Shown here piece by piece: positions 1 through 6,010 of a DNA stretch of 7,046 nt (within the stretch, counting starts at the first letter, position 1; the number at the start of each line of letters is the position of its first letter). A program made the position numbers and the translations under genes. The notes under the pieces were generated by a model. That model was not told the DNA's origin. It saw nothing but the letters and a program-made list of their open reading frames with translations, and ran no database searches. Origin of the DNA: an uncultured Capnocytophaga sp. (GTDB lineage Bacteria; Bacteroidota; Bacteroidia; Flavobacteriales; Flavobacteriaceae). The stretch covers positions 1 through 7,046 of the forward strand of contig CAJZFM010000111.1 in NCBI GenBank assembly GCA_915070235.1, given 5' to 3'.

Positions 1-38
1 AAAAGAAATGATTTCAGTCTCTTGTATTTTAATTAGTT

Positions 39-70
39 AAAAAGAGGAAAGTGCTTATTTCCTCTTTTTT
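39..70 (+). terminator. Rho-independent terminator of an upstream gene
   Basis: A perfect 12-bp inverted repeat (AAAAAGAGGAAA at 39-50, TTTCCTCTTTTT at 58-69) encloses a 7-base loop, and its right arm runs into a tract of six Ts. This is the form of an intrinsic terminator for a + strand gene ending just upstream. Because the left arm begins with five As, it could also work on the other strand. It lies before the gene starting at 104 and probably insulates it. The stem is A/T-rich at its base but has a GAGG/CCTC core. Confidence 0.75.
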
Positions 71-103
71 AATTTAAAGTCCTAATGCTCTAATAAAATA
101 ATT

Positions 104-2725
104 ATGAAAAAATATATCTTTATATTTCTCTCTGTTCTAAGTAGTTATGTCGTGAATGCACAGACCCAGGTAAAAGGAAAAATCACCGAGGAAGGGAGTG
201 GTACTCCGCTTTCCAATGTGATGGTGCTCTTCTACAACGAAACTAATAACAAAATAGAGACCTATACCCAGAGCAACGAGCAAGGGGAATATACCCTTGG
301 GAAGCGCTTTGCCGAGGGGATTTATAAGTTAGAGGCCTCCAAGTTGGGCTATCATAAGGATGCTAAGCGGATCGTGATAGGTACAGAGGCGGATAAGGTG
401 GTAACCTTTGACTTTGCCCTAAAGTCCAAAGTATATGAGGTAGAGGAGGTTACCTTTGAGAAACGCGCGCCTATAGTGGTTAAAAAAGATACCATTATCT
501 ATGACATTCCCCACTTTACCGATACCCATGACGAGAGTTTGGAGGAGGTGTTGGCCAAAATTCAGGGCTTCAAGATCTTGCCCAACGGAGAGATAGAAGT
601 CAATGGCAAGAAGATTCGTAAGGTGCTGGTAGATGGCAAGGAGGTATCGGACTTTGGGGCGGCGATGATCACCCGTTCGCTCTCCCCTGAGAAGGTGGAG
701 AAGGTAGAGGTGCGTTTTGATGAAAAAAATGAGAAGCTCAAGGAAAGCCTTTTGGATGCAGAGAACTTCGTGGTATTGGATATTACCCTTAAGAAGAACG
801 TAAAGAGATCTCTCTTTGGCAAGCAGCGGTTTTCGGCAGGCTATCAGCAGCGGCCTAAGATAGGAGGGCTGACTAATCTCTTTTCGCTTAACTCTAAGGC
901 CAATATACAGTTCTTTGCCGAGAATAATAACTTTAATAAGAATGAAATAGACCTCTATGCCATACGCAATATAGGAGAGGAGGCCTTTGCCCAAATCTTC
1001 ACTACTCCTGTGGATATGGAGGATATCAAAACCAGACAAACCTATCAGGAAGAGACCTTTGGTTTTGAGGATTTTATTACCAATGACAATGCTATTGTAG
1101 GGCTGTCCATGAATTTTCCTCTGAGCAATACAACTGACCTCTATATAGGGAGCTTTAACAATTATCATTTCTTAGAAAAGGAATATGCCCAACAGAGTTT
1201 TTTTGATGGGCAGCAGGTCTATGCACAAGAGCAACAGCACTATAGCAACGAATACAACTCCAAGAACAAAATCCAGCTCAAGCATACCTCTGAGGGCTTG
1301 AAGGTGAATACTGACCTGAACTATGTGTATTTTGACCAAGCCCTACAGGGCGATGTAAGGGACACCTACCAAAACCTTTTTAAGAAGAAGCACTATACGA
1401 GCAACTTCTATTTCAACCAACGTATGGAATACAAGCTCAGTGAGGCGTGGGGAGTGTTCTCGGATTTGTCCTTCTCTAAGGAGGATTTTACCATCCATTC
1501 GCGGCTCTTTACCAATCACCCTTTGGCGCTTTCTTTCTTTGGTATAGCGGAGGATTTTCGTCAGGAAAACAGAAATGTACAGCGCTTGTTGCAAAGCAGG
1601 ACAGGACTGGTCTACCAATCAGGACTTTTTGGTACTCATACTTTCGGTTATAAGTATCATGGCAACAGTCTTGAGAACGAAAAGCTGTCCCAAGTAGCGG
1701 CTTTTGCAGCCCAATATAGGAAGTACCATAGTGAGAACCGCTCTTTGTTCTATAAGAATGTGTTGTATGTAGGAGGTTTTGATCTGCAATTGCAAGGAGA
1801 ATATACCTCGGCTCGTTTTCCCTATGGCGATGGCAGTGGTTATGGAGAGAAAACCAAGTCATATTTCCAGTACAAAGCCCATGTGGGGTACAACTTTAGC
1901 AGTCGTAGTTCCTTATGGGCAGATGTCTCTCACCAGTTGGATTACTATCCCTTGCAGAAAGCTACCTTTGGCGATGTGCTGCAAGACTACCAAACCATAT
2001 ATAGAACTCAGCAAGGGATACAGCCTTTTTATAACACCTCTTATGAACTGCACTTCTCTAATAGTTTTTACAATGGAGGAGAGCTATATGTAGCCTATCT
2101 GAGGGGGATTTCCAATAATCTAAATAGTCAGTCGTTCAATGACTATTTTATCTTTACCAATGCCAACCAGTTATCGAGCCATTATGACCTATTTTCTTTC
2201 CAATATGAGGGCAAGATCAGCGATTGGAAGCTAAGCTATAGGGCAGAGCCAGAGTTTCTTTTTAATAGTTCAGAATACCTCTATAGGGGAGAGGTTGCTC
2301 ATACGACTGCTTATCGCTTATTTGCAGGGCTAAAATTTACCTATACGCCCCATGAGCAGGTAAGATTGTATTATTATCCTAAGTATAGCTATTTTATCTT
2401 TGACAACAGTATCTCACAAGGGCAAGGGAAGTTTGATTTTCTAACGAATAAATTGGAACTCACCACTTATTTCTTTGATAAAAAGCTATTGGCAGAAGCA
2501 GGGTTTCAGCAGGTGAATTTCTTTCAGACGCCTACGAGCTTTAACAACCTGACCCTTAGGTTAGTATATAAAACAAAGAAATATCGCTGGTATGTAGAGG
2601 GGGACAACCTTTTGGGGTCTAAGTACTTTATGACCCAAGATTTCAACCAGTCGCTGCTAAATGTAGCCAACAATAGGGTTTTTGGCCGCTATCTCAATGT
2701 AGGGTTTGAGTTTAAGATTAATTAG
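104..2725 (+). CDS. TonB-receptor-like outer-membrane beta-barrel protein with N-terminal carboxypeptidase-regulatory-like domain
   Basis: An 873-residue outer-membrane protein. Residues 1-19 are a Sec signal peptide (basic KK, hydrophobic IFIFLSVLSSYVV, cleavage likely after VNA, mature N-terminus Gln). Residues about 22-107 form a carboxypeptidase-regulatory-like beta-sandwich (VKGKITEEGSGTPLSNV start, GEYTL and LGYH motifs). Residues about 127-230 resemble a TonB-receptor plug (ESLEEVLAKIQGFKI, then NGEIEVNGKKIRKVLVDGKEV). About 240-873 is rich in alternating aromatic strands typical of a barrel and ends in NVGFEFKIN. This domain order is standard for Bacteroidota receptors of the OMP_b-brl_3 kind, many of which have no evident TonB box; I see none here. 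The substrate is unknown: no SusD-like partner is adjacent. The neighbouring copper enzymes suggest, but do not show, a metal or copper link. The start at 104 is chosen for the signal peptide. The upstream bases (TAATAAAATAATT) are A/T-rich without a Shine-Dalgarno, and no convincing promoter is seen in 71-103. Confidence 0.85.
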   Translation: MKKYIFIFLSVLSSYVVNAQTQVKGKITEEGSGTPLSNVMVLFYNETNNKIETYTQSNEQGEYTLGKRFAEGIYKLEASKLGYHKDAKRIVIGTEADKVVTFDFALKSKVYEVEEVTFEKRAPIVVKKDTIIYDIPHFTDTHDESLEEVLAKIQGFKILPNGEIEVNGKKIRKVLVDGKEVSDFGAAMITRSLSPEKVEKVEVRFDEKNEKLKESLLDAENFVVLDITLKKNVKRSLFGKQRFSAGYQQRPKIGGLTNLFSLNSKANIQFFAENNNFNKNEIDLYAIRNIGEEAFAQIFTTPVDMEDIKTRQTYQEETFGFEDFITNDNAIVGLSMNFPLSNTTDLYIGSFNNYHFLEKEYAQQSFFDGQQVYAQEQQHYSNEYNSKNKIQLKHTSEGLKVNTDLNYVYFDQALQGDVRDTYQNLFKKKHYTSNFYFNQRMEYKLSEAWGVFSDLSFSKEDFTIHSRLFTNHPLALSFFGIAEDFRQENRNVQRLLQSRTGLVYQSGLFGTHTFGYKYHGNSLENEKLSQVAAFAAQYRKYHSENRSLFYKNVLYVGGFDLQLQGEYTSARFPYGDGSGYGEKTKSYFQYKAHVGYNFSSRSSLWADVSHQLDYYPLQKATFGDVLQDYQTIYRTQQGIQPFYNTSYELHFSNSFYNGGELYVAYLRGISNNLNSQSFNDYFIFTNANQLSSHYDLFSFQYEGKISDWKLSYRAEPEFLFNSSEYLYRGEVAHTTAYRLFAGLKFTYTPHEQVRLYYYPKYSYFIFDNSISQGQGKFDFLTNKLELTTYFFDKKLLAEAGFQQVNFFQTPTSFNNLTLRLVYKTKKYRWYVEGDNLLGSKYFMTQDFNQSLLNVANNRVFGRYLNVGFEFKIN

Positions 2726-2730
2726 TGGTG

Positions 2731-2776
2731 GTCAGAGGTCAGAAGTCAGAGGTCAGAGGTCAGAACTGACTACTGA
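2731..2776 (+). repeat. GTCAGAR heptad array (5 units) ending in an inverted unit
   Basis: Five head-to-tail copies of a 7-bp unit lie at 2731-2765: GTCAGAG, GTCAGAA, GTCAGAG, GTCAGAG, GTCAGAA. They are followed by a segment in the opposite orientation: AACTGACTACTGA at 2764-2776 is the exact reverse complement of 5187-5199, the distal end of the larger array of the same family. The array begins 5 bases after the stop codon of the outer-membrane protein gene. Function is unknown; the inverted end allows RNA folding (see the terminator call here). Confidence 0.9.
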
Positions 2777-2783
2777 ATTTTTT
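2746..2783 (+). terminator. Possible terminator built from the heptad repeat and its inverted unit
   Basis: TCAGAGGTCAG (2746-2756) can pair with CTGACTACTGA (2766-2776) around a 9-base loop. That gives 10 pairs, one of them G-U, and one A-A mismatch. The arm is followed at once by A and six Ts (2778-2783). This has the layout of an intrinsic terminator for the outer-membrane protein gene, although the stem is short and only moderately G+C-rich. It is made wholly of repeat-family sequence. The folding was done by eye and has not been scored. Confidence 0.45.
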
Positions 2784-2813
2784 CTGAAAAATATTTGTAT
2801 TTTTTTTCAAAAA
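2781..2813. promoter_or_regulatory. Interrupted palindrome over the nirK -33 region (candidate operator)
   Basis: TGAAAAA (2785-2791) and TTTTTCA (2803-2809) are perfect inverted arms 11 bases apart, centred on 2797. Beyond one mismatched pair, three more pairs extend the symmetry to 2781-2813. The centre falls on the promoter's TTG (2795-2797), a position where a dimeric regulator could block or recruit RNA polymerase. The region is very A/T-rich, so chance symmetry is a real possibility. It does not match a regulator consensus I can name with confidence. Confidence 0.25.
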
Positions 2814-2825
2814 GTGCTACCTTTG
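2795..2825 (+). promoter_or_regulatory. Bacteroidota-type promoter for nirK
   Basis: TTG (2795-2797; TTTG if counted from 2794) is separated by 20 bases from TACCTTTG (2818-2825). This is an exact match to the Bacteroidota housekeeping consensus TTG-N19-21-TAnnTTTG. Transcription would be expected to start about 5-8 bases downstream, leaving a leader of only about 16-20 bases before the ATG at 2850. No Shine-Dalgarno is present in that leader (TACTAATAA just before ATG), which is normal for this phylum. Confidence 0.8.
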
Positions 2826-2849
2826 TGGCATGTATAAAAATACTAATAA

Positions 2850-4283
2850 ATGAAGAAGTATACAGTAAAACTAATGACTCTTGCTGCGTTCGCTTCCCTA
2901 TTAGGAGCTTGTGGAGGCAGCGAACCCGAACAAAAAACAACCCCTATACCTGCTACTGATATTGTAGCAGAAGGAGAGCAAGAGATGGCCGAGCTTACCT
3001 CTCCGCCATATGTACCTAAGCCAGTGGGCACTCGTCCTGCCAAGAAGCTCAAGGTAGATTTGGAAATCATAGAGAAAGAAGGTGAAATCATGGATGGCAC
3101 CAAGTACCTATTCTGGACTTTTGGAGGTACTGTACCAGGTAGCTTTATCCGTACCCGTGTGGGAGATGAGGTGGAATTTACCCTCAAGAACCATCAGGAC
3201 AACAAGCTCCCTCACAATATAGACCTACATGCTGTAACAGGCCCAGGAGGAGGTGCGGAAGCCAGCTTAGTAGCGCCAGGACAACAACGTACCTTTAGCT
3301 TTAAGTGCCTTAACCCAGGGCTTTATGTATATCACTGTGCACAAGCACCTGTACCTTTGCATATTGCCAATGGTATGTACGGGCTTATTTTGGTAGAACC
3401 CGAAGGCGGACTTCCTCCAGTGGATAAGGAATACTACGTGATGCAAGGAGACTTCTATACCGATGGAGCTTATGGAGCAGGTGGTACTCAGGCTTTTAAC
3501 CAAGAAAAAGCCTTGATGGAAAATCCTGACTATATAGTATTCAACGGTAAGGTAGGTTCGCTTACCCAAGATGGCGCCCTAACAGCTAATCCAGGGGAAA
3601 CCGTGCGCCTATTTGTAGGAAATGGAGGGCCTAACAAGGTATCTTCTTTCCACGTAATCGGGGAAATCTTTGACCGCGTACATGTAGAGGGGGGTAGCCT
3701 TATGAATGAAAACGTACAAACTACCCTTATCCCAGCAGGGGGTGCTGCTATTGTAGAGTTCAAGGTAGATGTACCAGGCTCTTATGTATTGGTAGATCAC
3801 TCCATCTTCCGTGCATTCAACAAGGGTGCTTTGGGACTTTTGGTAGCCAAAGGAGAAGAAAACCGCAAGATATATGCTAAGAACGAACCTACACCTTATG
3901 TGTCTGATCTAAAGATTTCTACCACTCCTAAGGACGATGCGATTGTTAATAAAACCAAAGAGCAACAAATCGCTGACGGTAAGGTAATATATACTAAGAC
4001 CTGTGTGGCTTGTCACCAAGCACAAGGACAAGGTATGGAAGGAGCTTTCCCTCCATTAGCCAAATCCGATTTCCTCAATGCCGATGTAGATAGAGCCATA
4101 GATATCGTACTACACGGAAAACAAGGAGAGGTTACCGTAAATGGCAAGAAATACAACAGTGTGATGACCCCTCAGCCACTTTCTGTACAAGAAGTAGCCG
4201 ACGTGCTTACCTATGTATATAATACTTGGGATAATAGCAAGAAAGTTGTTACACCTGAAATGGTTCAGAAAATCAAAAAATAA
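2850..4283 (+). CDS. nirK: Copper-containing nitrite reductase (AniA-type), lipoprotein with C-terminal cytochrome c domain
   Basis: Reduces nitrite to nitric oxide outside the cytoplasm. The 477-residue protein has a lipoprotein signal with Cys21 as the acylated residue (LLGAC), then an acidic, Pro/Thr-rich linker to about residue 60. Two cupredoxin domains follow (about 65-190 and 190-340). The expected ligands are all visible: type 1 copper His122, Cys163, His171, Met176; type 2 copper His127, His162, His317; catalytic Asp125 and His268. The short C-AQAPVPL-H loop and stretches such as [14 protein letters not shown] and [12 protein letters not shown] match Neisseria AniA (class II) as I remember it. 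Residues about 372-460 are a class I cytochrome c: CVACH at 385-389 binds haem, with Met439 the likely axial ligand. Such fusions are known and let the enzyme accept electrons from a periplasmic or membrane donor. Cys153 is an additional cysteine near the copper core. The gene has its own promoter and is closed by a strong terminator at 4291-4322. Confidence 0.96.
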   Translation: MKKYTVKLMTLAAFASLLGACGGSEPEQKTTPIPATDIVAEGEQEMAELTSPPYVPKPVGTRPAKKLKVDLEIIEKEGEIMDGTKYLFWTFGGTVPGSFIRTRVGDEVEFTLKNHQDNKLPHNIDLHAVTGPGGGAEASLVAPGQQRTFSFKCLNPGLYVYHCAQAPVPLHIANGMYGLILVEPEGGLPPVDKEYYVMQGDFYTDGAYGAGGTQAFNQEKALMENPDYIVFNGKVGSLTQDGALTANPGETVRLFVGNGGPNKVSSFHVIGEIFDRVHVEGGSLMNENVQTTLIPAGGAAIVEFKVDVPGSYVLVDHSIFRAFNKGALGLLVAKGEENRKIYAKNEPTPYVSDLKISTTPKDDAIVNKTKEQQIADGKVIYTKTCVACHQAQGQGMEGAFPPLAKSDFLNADVDRAIDIVLHGKQGEVTVNGKKYNSVMTPQPLSVQEVADVLTYVYNTWDNSKKVVTPEMVQKIKK

Positions 4284-4290
4284 TCCAAGT

Positions 4291-4322
4291 GATAAGGGCG
4301 CACTTTTGCGCCCTTATTTTTT
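4291..4322 (+). terminator. Strong rho-independent terminator after nirK
   Basis: A perfect 11-bp stem (ATAAGGGCGCA at 4292-4302, TGCGCCCTTAT at 4307-4317) has a CTTT tetraloop and a six-T tail (4317-4322); G4291-T4318 could add a wobble pair. It begins 7 bases after the nirK stop codon and ends 13 bases before the next start codon. It should end most nirK transcripts, so downstream genes would depend on read-through or on a promoter I cannot see. Confidence 0.92.
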
Positions 4323-4335
4323 AATCTTATGACTT

Positions 4336-5109
4336 ATGAAAAAACTATTGAGCATTACCTTCTTTCTTTTCTTTCTACAAGCCATAGCACAGTCGCCTAC
4401 TGCTATGGTGGAGATCAAAGGGGGAACTTATATTCCTATGTATGGAGTTAAAGAAAAACAAAAGGAGACCAAGCCCGTGAAAGTCAAGTCTTTCCTCTTG
4501 GACGTATATCCTGTTACCAATGCCCAGTATAGGGATTTCTTGGAGAAAAACCCTCAGTGGCAGCGCTCTAAGATCAAGGGTATCTATGCACAGAAGAGCT
4601 ACCTTTCGGCATGGAAGGGGGATTTAGATTTTTCTCCTTTGGATCCAGAGGCACCAGTTACCAATATATCTTGGTTTGCTGCTAAGAAGTATTGTGAGTG
4701 TCAGGGCAAACGCCTCCCTACTACCGACGAATGGGAGTATGTAGCCCAAGCCGATGAAACCTCCATCAATGCACGAGAGAAGAAAAGCTATTCGGACTAT
4801 ATTACCAACTGGCTACAGACTCCTCGTACCTATGAGAACAAAATAGGTAGTACCAAAAAGAACTATTGGGGGGTGTATGATATGTATGGCCTTGTATGGG
4901 AATGGGTTAGCGACTTTAATAGTGTATTCTTCTCAGGAGAAGCCCGTAAGGACAATTTTGGAGACGATGGTCTTTTCTGTGGGGGCAGTGCACTGAACGC
5001 CTCTGACCTAACGAATTATGGAGCTTTTATGCGCTATTCCCTTCGTGGAAGTCTTAAAGCAAGCTATACTACTAAAAATCTGGGCTTTAGATGCGCGAAG
5101 GATAAATAG
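4336..5109 (+). CDS. nirV: NirV-like periplasmic protein of the formylglycine-generating enzyme (SUMF1) family
   Basis: A 257-residue exported protein; residues 1-19 are a signal peptide (KKLLSITFFLFFLQAIAQ, cleavage near AIA or AIAQ). The rest is one FGE-sulfatase (SUMF1) domain: GGTYIPM (29-35), DVYPVTNAQYRDFL (56-69), PVTNISWFAAKKYC (107-120), KRLPTTDEWEYVAQ (125-138), GVYDMYGLVWEWVSDF (179-194), GGSA (216-219) and GFRC (250-253). NirV proteins of this family are classically found beside nirK, and their biochemical role is unsettled. In true FGE the segment after the GGS motif carries two catalytic cysteines; here the matching stretch (ALNASDLTNYGAFMRY) has none. The four cysteines present (120, 122, 215, 253) lie elsewhere. 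It is therefore unlikely to be an active sulfatase-modifying oxidase and may be a binding or assembly factor. The gene symbol rests on domain plus neighbourhood. It starts 13 bases after a strong terminator, without a visible promoter or Shine-Dalgarno. Its TAG stop shares its G with the first repeat unit downstream. Confidence 0.85.
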   Translation: MKKLLSITFFLFFLQAIAQSPTAMVEIKGGTYIPMYGVKEKQKETKPVKVKSFLLDVYPVTNAQYRDFLEKNPQWQRSKIKGIYAQKSYLSAWKGDLDFSPLDPEAPVTNISWFAAKKYCECQGKRLPTTDEWEYVAQADETSINAREKKSYSDYITNWLQTPRTYENKIGSTKKNYWGVYDMYGLVWEWVSDFNSVFFSGEARKDNFGDDGLFCGGSALNASDLTNYGAFMRYSLRGSLKASYTTKNLGFRCAKDK

Positions 5110-5199
5110 TCAGAGGTCAGAAGTCAGAGGTCAGAAGTCAGAGGTCAGAAGTCAGAAGTCAGAAGTCAGAAGTCAGAGGTCAGAGGTCAGTAGTCAGTT
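5109..5199 (+). repeat. GTCAGAR heptad tandem array, 13 units
   Basis: Thirteen uninterrupted 7-bp units cover exactly 91 bases. Eleven are GTCAGAG or GTCAGAA; the last two are GTCAGTA and GTCAGTT. The first G is the last base of the upstream TAG stop codon. As 7 is coprime to 3, the array reads the same in every frame: it has no stop on the + strand in any frame and TGA stops in all frames on the - strand. It lies in the 139-base gap before the sco gene. All units point the same way, so unlike the array at 2731 it offers no self-complementary hairpin. Confidence 0.95.
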
Positions 5200-5203
5200 T
5201 AAA

Positions 5204-5238
5204 TCACTAACCACTAATCACTAAAAACTAACAACTAA
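5204..5238 (+). repeat. Second heptad array, NNACTAA, 5 units
   Basis: Four bases after the GTCAGAR array, five further 7-bp units follow without gaps: TCACTAA, CCACTAA, TCACTAA, AAACTAA, CAACTAA. The last five bases of each unit (ACTAA) are invariant and the first two vary. The sequence is different from GTCAGAR but the period is the same. The array ends 10 bases before the sco start codon, so it supplies most of that gene's immediate upstream region. Confidence 0.8.
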
Positions 5239-5248
5239 TAATGCAATT

Positions 5249-5920
5249 ATGAAAAGGTTTTTTATCATGGCTTTAGGGGTATTATTGCTCCAAAGCTGCA
5301 AGAACAACACAACAGATTCCTCAGCAAAGGCAGAGGATCTCAATCAGTCAGCAATGACAACGCCTGCTGAAGGACAGCAGGCAGAAAGTGCCAAACCTAC
5401 CGAGATTTCGGATATTTCTATCTACAACTTGCCAGAGACATGGACAACCCAAAATGGCAATGATGTGCAATGGAAAGACTTCAAAGGGAATGTATTGGTG
5501 GTGGTGATGATATACACCTCCTGTAAGGCGGCTTGTCCTATTCTTATCGCTGATATGCGTGATATACGCAAAACGGTAGATGCCTCCGATATGCCTCATA
5601 AGAAAAAGGTGAAGTATATCTTGGTCAGCATAGACCCTAAGGTAGATACCCCTGAGCACCTTAAGAAATTCGCCCAAGAAAGCGGTATGGATGATGACCA
5701 ATGGGTATTCCTACGCTCCGATGAAGAGAAAACCCGTGAGTTTGCCGCTGTATTGGCCGTGAATTATAAGCAAATCTCTCCTGTGGATTTCTCTCATTCC
5801 AACATTATCAGTGTGTTCAATGCCGAGGGTGAACTTGCTGCCCAACAAGAAGGGTTGGGTATAGATCGCACCAGTATTGTGCAAGAAATCAGAAAACAAT
5901 TAGAGAAAGTAAAGGAATAA
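5249..5920 (+). CDS. SCO1/SenC/PrrC family copper-binding thioredoxin-fold lipoprotein
   Basis: A 223-residue exported lipoprotein. The signal is short (MKRFFIMALGVLLLQSC) with Cys17 as the lipidated residue, followed by KNN, then a low-complexity Ala/Gln/Glu/Thr linker to about residue 52. The thioredoxin-fold domain spans about 56-220. Its Sco signature is present: CKAACP at 92-97 (the CxxxC copper or thiol pair, Cys92 and Cys96) and His183 in DFSHSN, the third copper ligand; LVSIDPKVDTPE (125-136) is the usual Sco strand-turn. Sco proteins deliver copper to, or keep reduced the ligand cysteines of, copper enzymes, classically the CuA site of cytochrome oxidase. No oxidase gene is here, so the neighbour NirK is the likeliest client, by inference. 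The ATG at 5241 is not the start because it meets TGA after two codons; 5249 gives the lipoprotein signal. No promoter is seen in the 139-base gap, suggesting transcription with the NirV-like gene. Confidence 0.92.
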   Translation: MKRFFIMALGVLLLQSCKNNTTDSSAKAEDLNQSAMTTPAEGQQAESAKPTEISDISIYNLPETWTTQNGNDVQWKDFKGNVLVVVMIYTSCKAACPILIADMRDIRKTVDASDMPHKKKVKYILVSIDPKVDTPEHLKKFAQESGMDDDQWVFLRSDEEKTREFAAVLAVNYKQISPVDFSHSNIISVFNAEGELAAQQEGLGIDRTSIVQEIRKQLEKVKE

Positions 5921-5946
5921 CAAATAACTATTTTGCAGGTGAAAAA

Positions 5947-5976
5947 ATTAATCATTACCATAACCATTAATCATTA
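5947..5976. repeat. 11-bp direct repeat upstream of the serine ammonia-lyase promoter
   Basis: ATTAATCATTA occurs at 5947-5957 and again, unchanged, at 5966-5976, with starts 19 bases apart. The second copy ends 7 bases before the -7-like element at 5984, so the pair straddles the expected -33 position. Direct repeats about two helical turns apart can be tandem binding sites for a regulator. The sequence is A/T-rich and could equally be a short duplication. Confidence 0.5.
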
Positions 5977-5983
5977 TTTTTCG

Positions 5984-5991
5984 TAATTTTG
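5984..5991 (+). promoter_or_regulatory. Probable Bacteroidota -7 element for the serine ammonia-lyase gene
   Basis: TAATTTTG fits TAnnTTTG exactly and lies 19 bases before the ATG at 6011, a spacing much like that of nirK. No TTG is found at the expected -33 position (about 5961, where the sequence reads TAACC), so the promoter may be weak or activator-dependent. The upstream direct repeats could supply that activation. Confidence 0.5.
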
Positions 5992-6010
5992 CCTGCTTAA
6001 AAAAAATGTA

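Noticed and set aside
1..40. The 3' end of an upstream + strand gene
   Set aside because: The terminator at 39-70 implies one, but two frames are open from base 1 (stops at 34-36 and 38-40) and about 11-12 codons are too few to choose between them or name a product.
419..1168. A 249-codon open frame on the - strand inside the outer-membrane protein gene
   Set aside because: It lies wholly antisense to a convincing gene, has no recognisable domain, start signal or promoter, and its composition is what the opposite strand of this coding sequence would give.
2777..2792. ATTTTT-TCTG-AAAAAT hairpin as a terminator
   Set aside because: The six-pair stem is entirely A-T and would be very unstable; the repeat-derived hairpin just upstream is a better candidate.
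4301..4308. CACTTTTG as a -7 promoter element for the nirV-like gene
   Set aside because: It differs from TAnnTTTG at the first base, has no TTG about 20 bases upstream, and is part of the terminator loop and stem.
5018..5224. A 68-codon + strand frame covering the end of the nirV-like gene and the heptad array
   Set aside because: Its first part is the nirV-like gene out of frame, and the rest is translation of the 7-bp repeat, which is open in every forward frame. It is not evidence of a protein.
5109..5238. The heptad arrays as a CRISPR array
   Set aside because: Units are 7 bases with no spacers of unique sequence, and there are no cas genes. These are simple tandem repeats.
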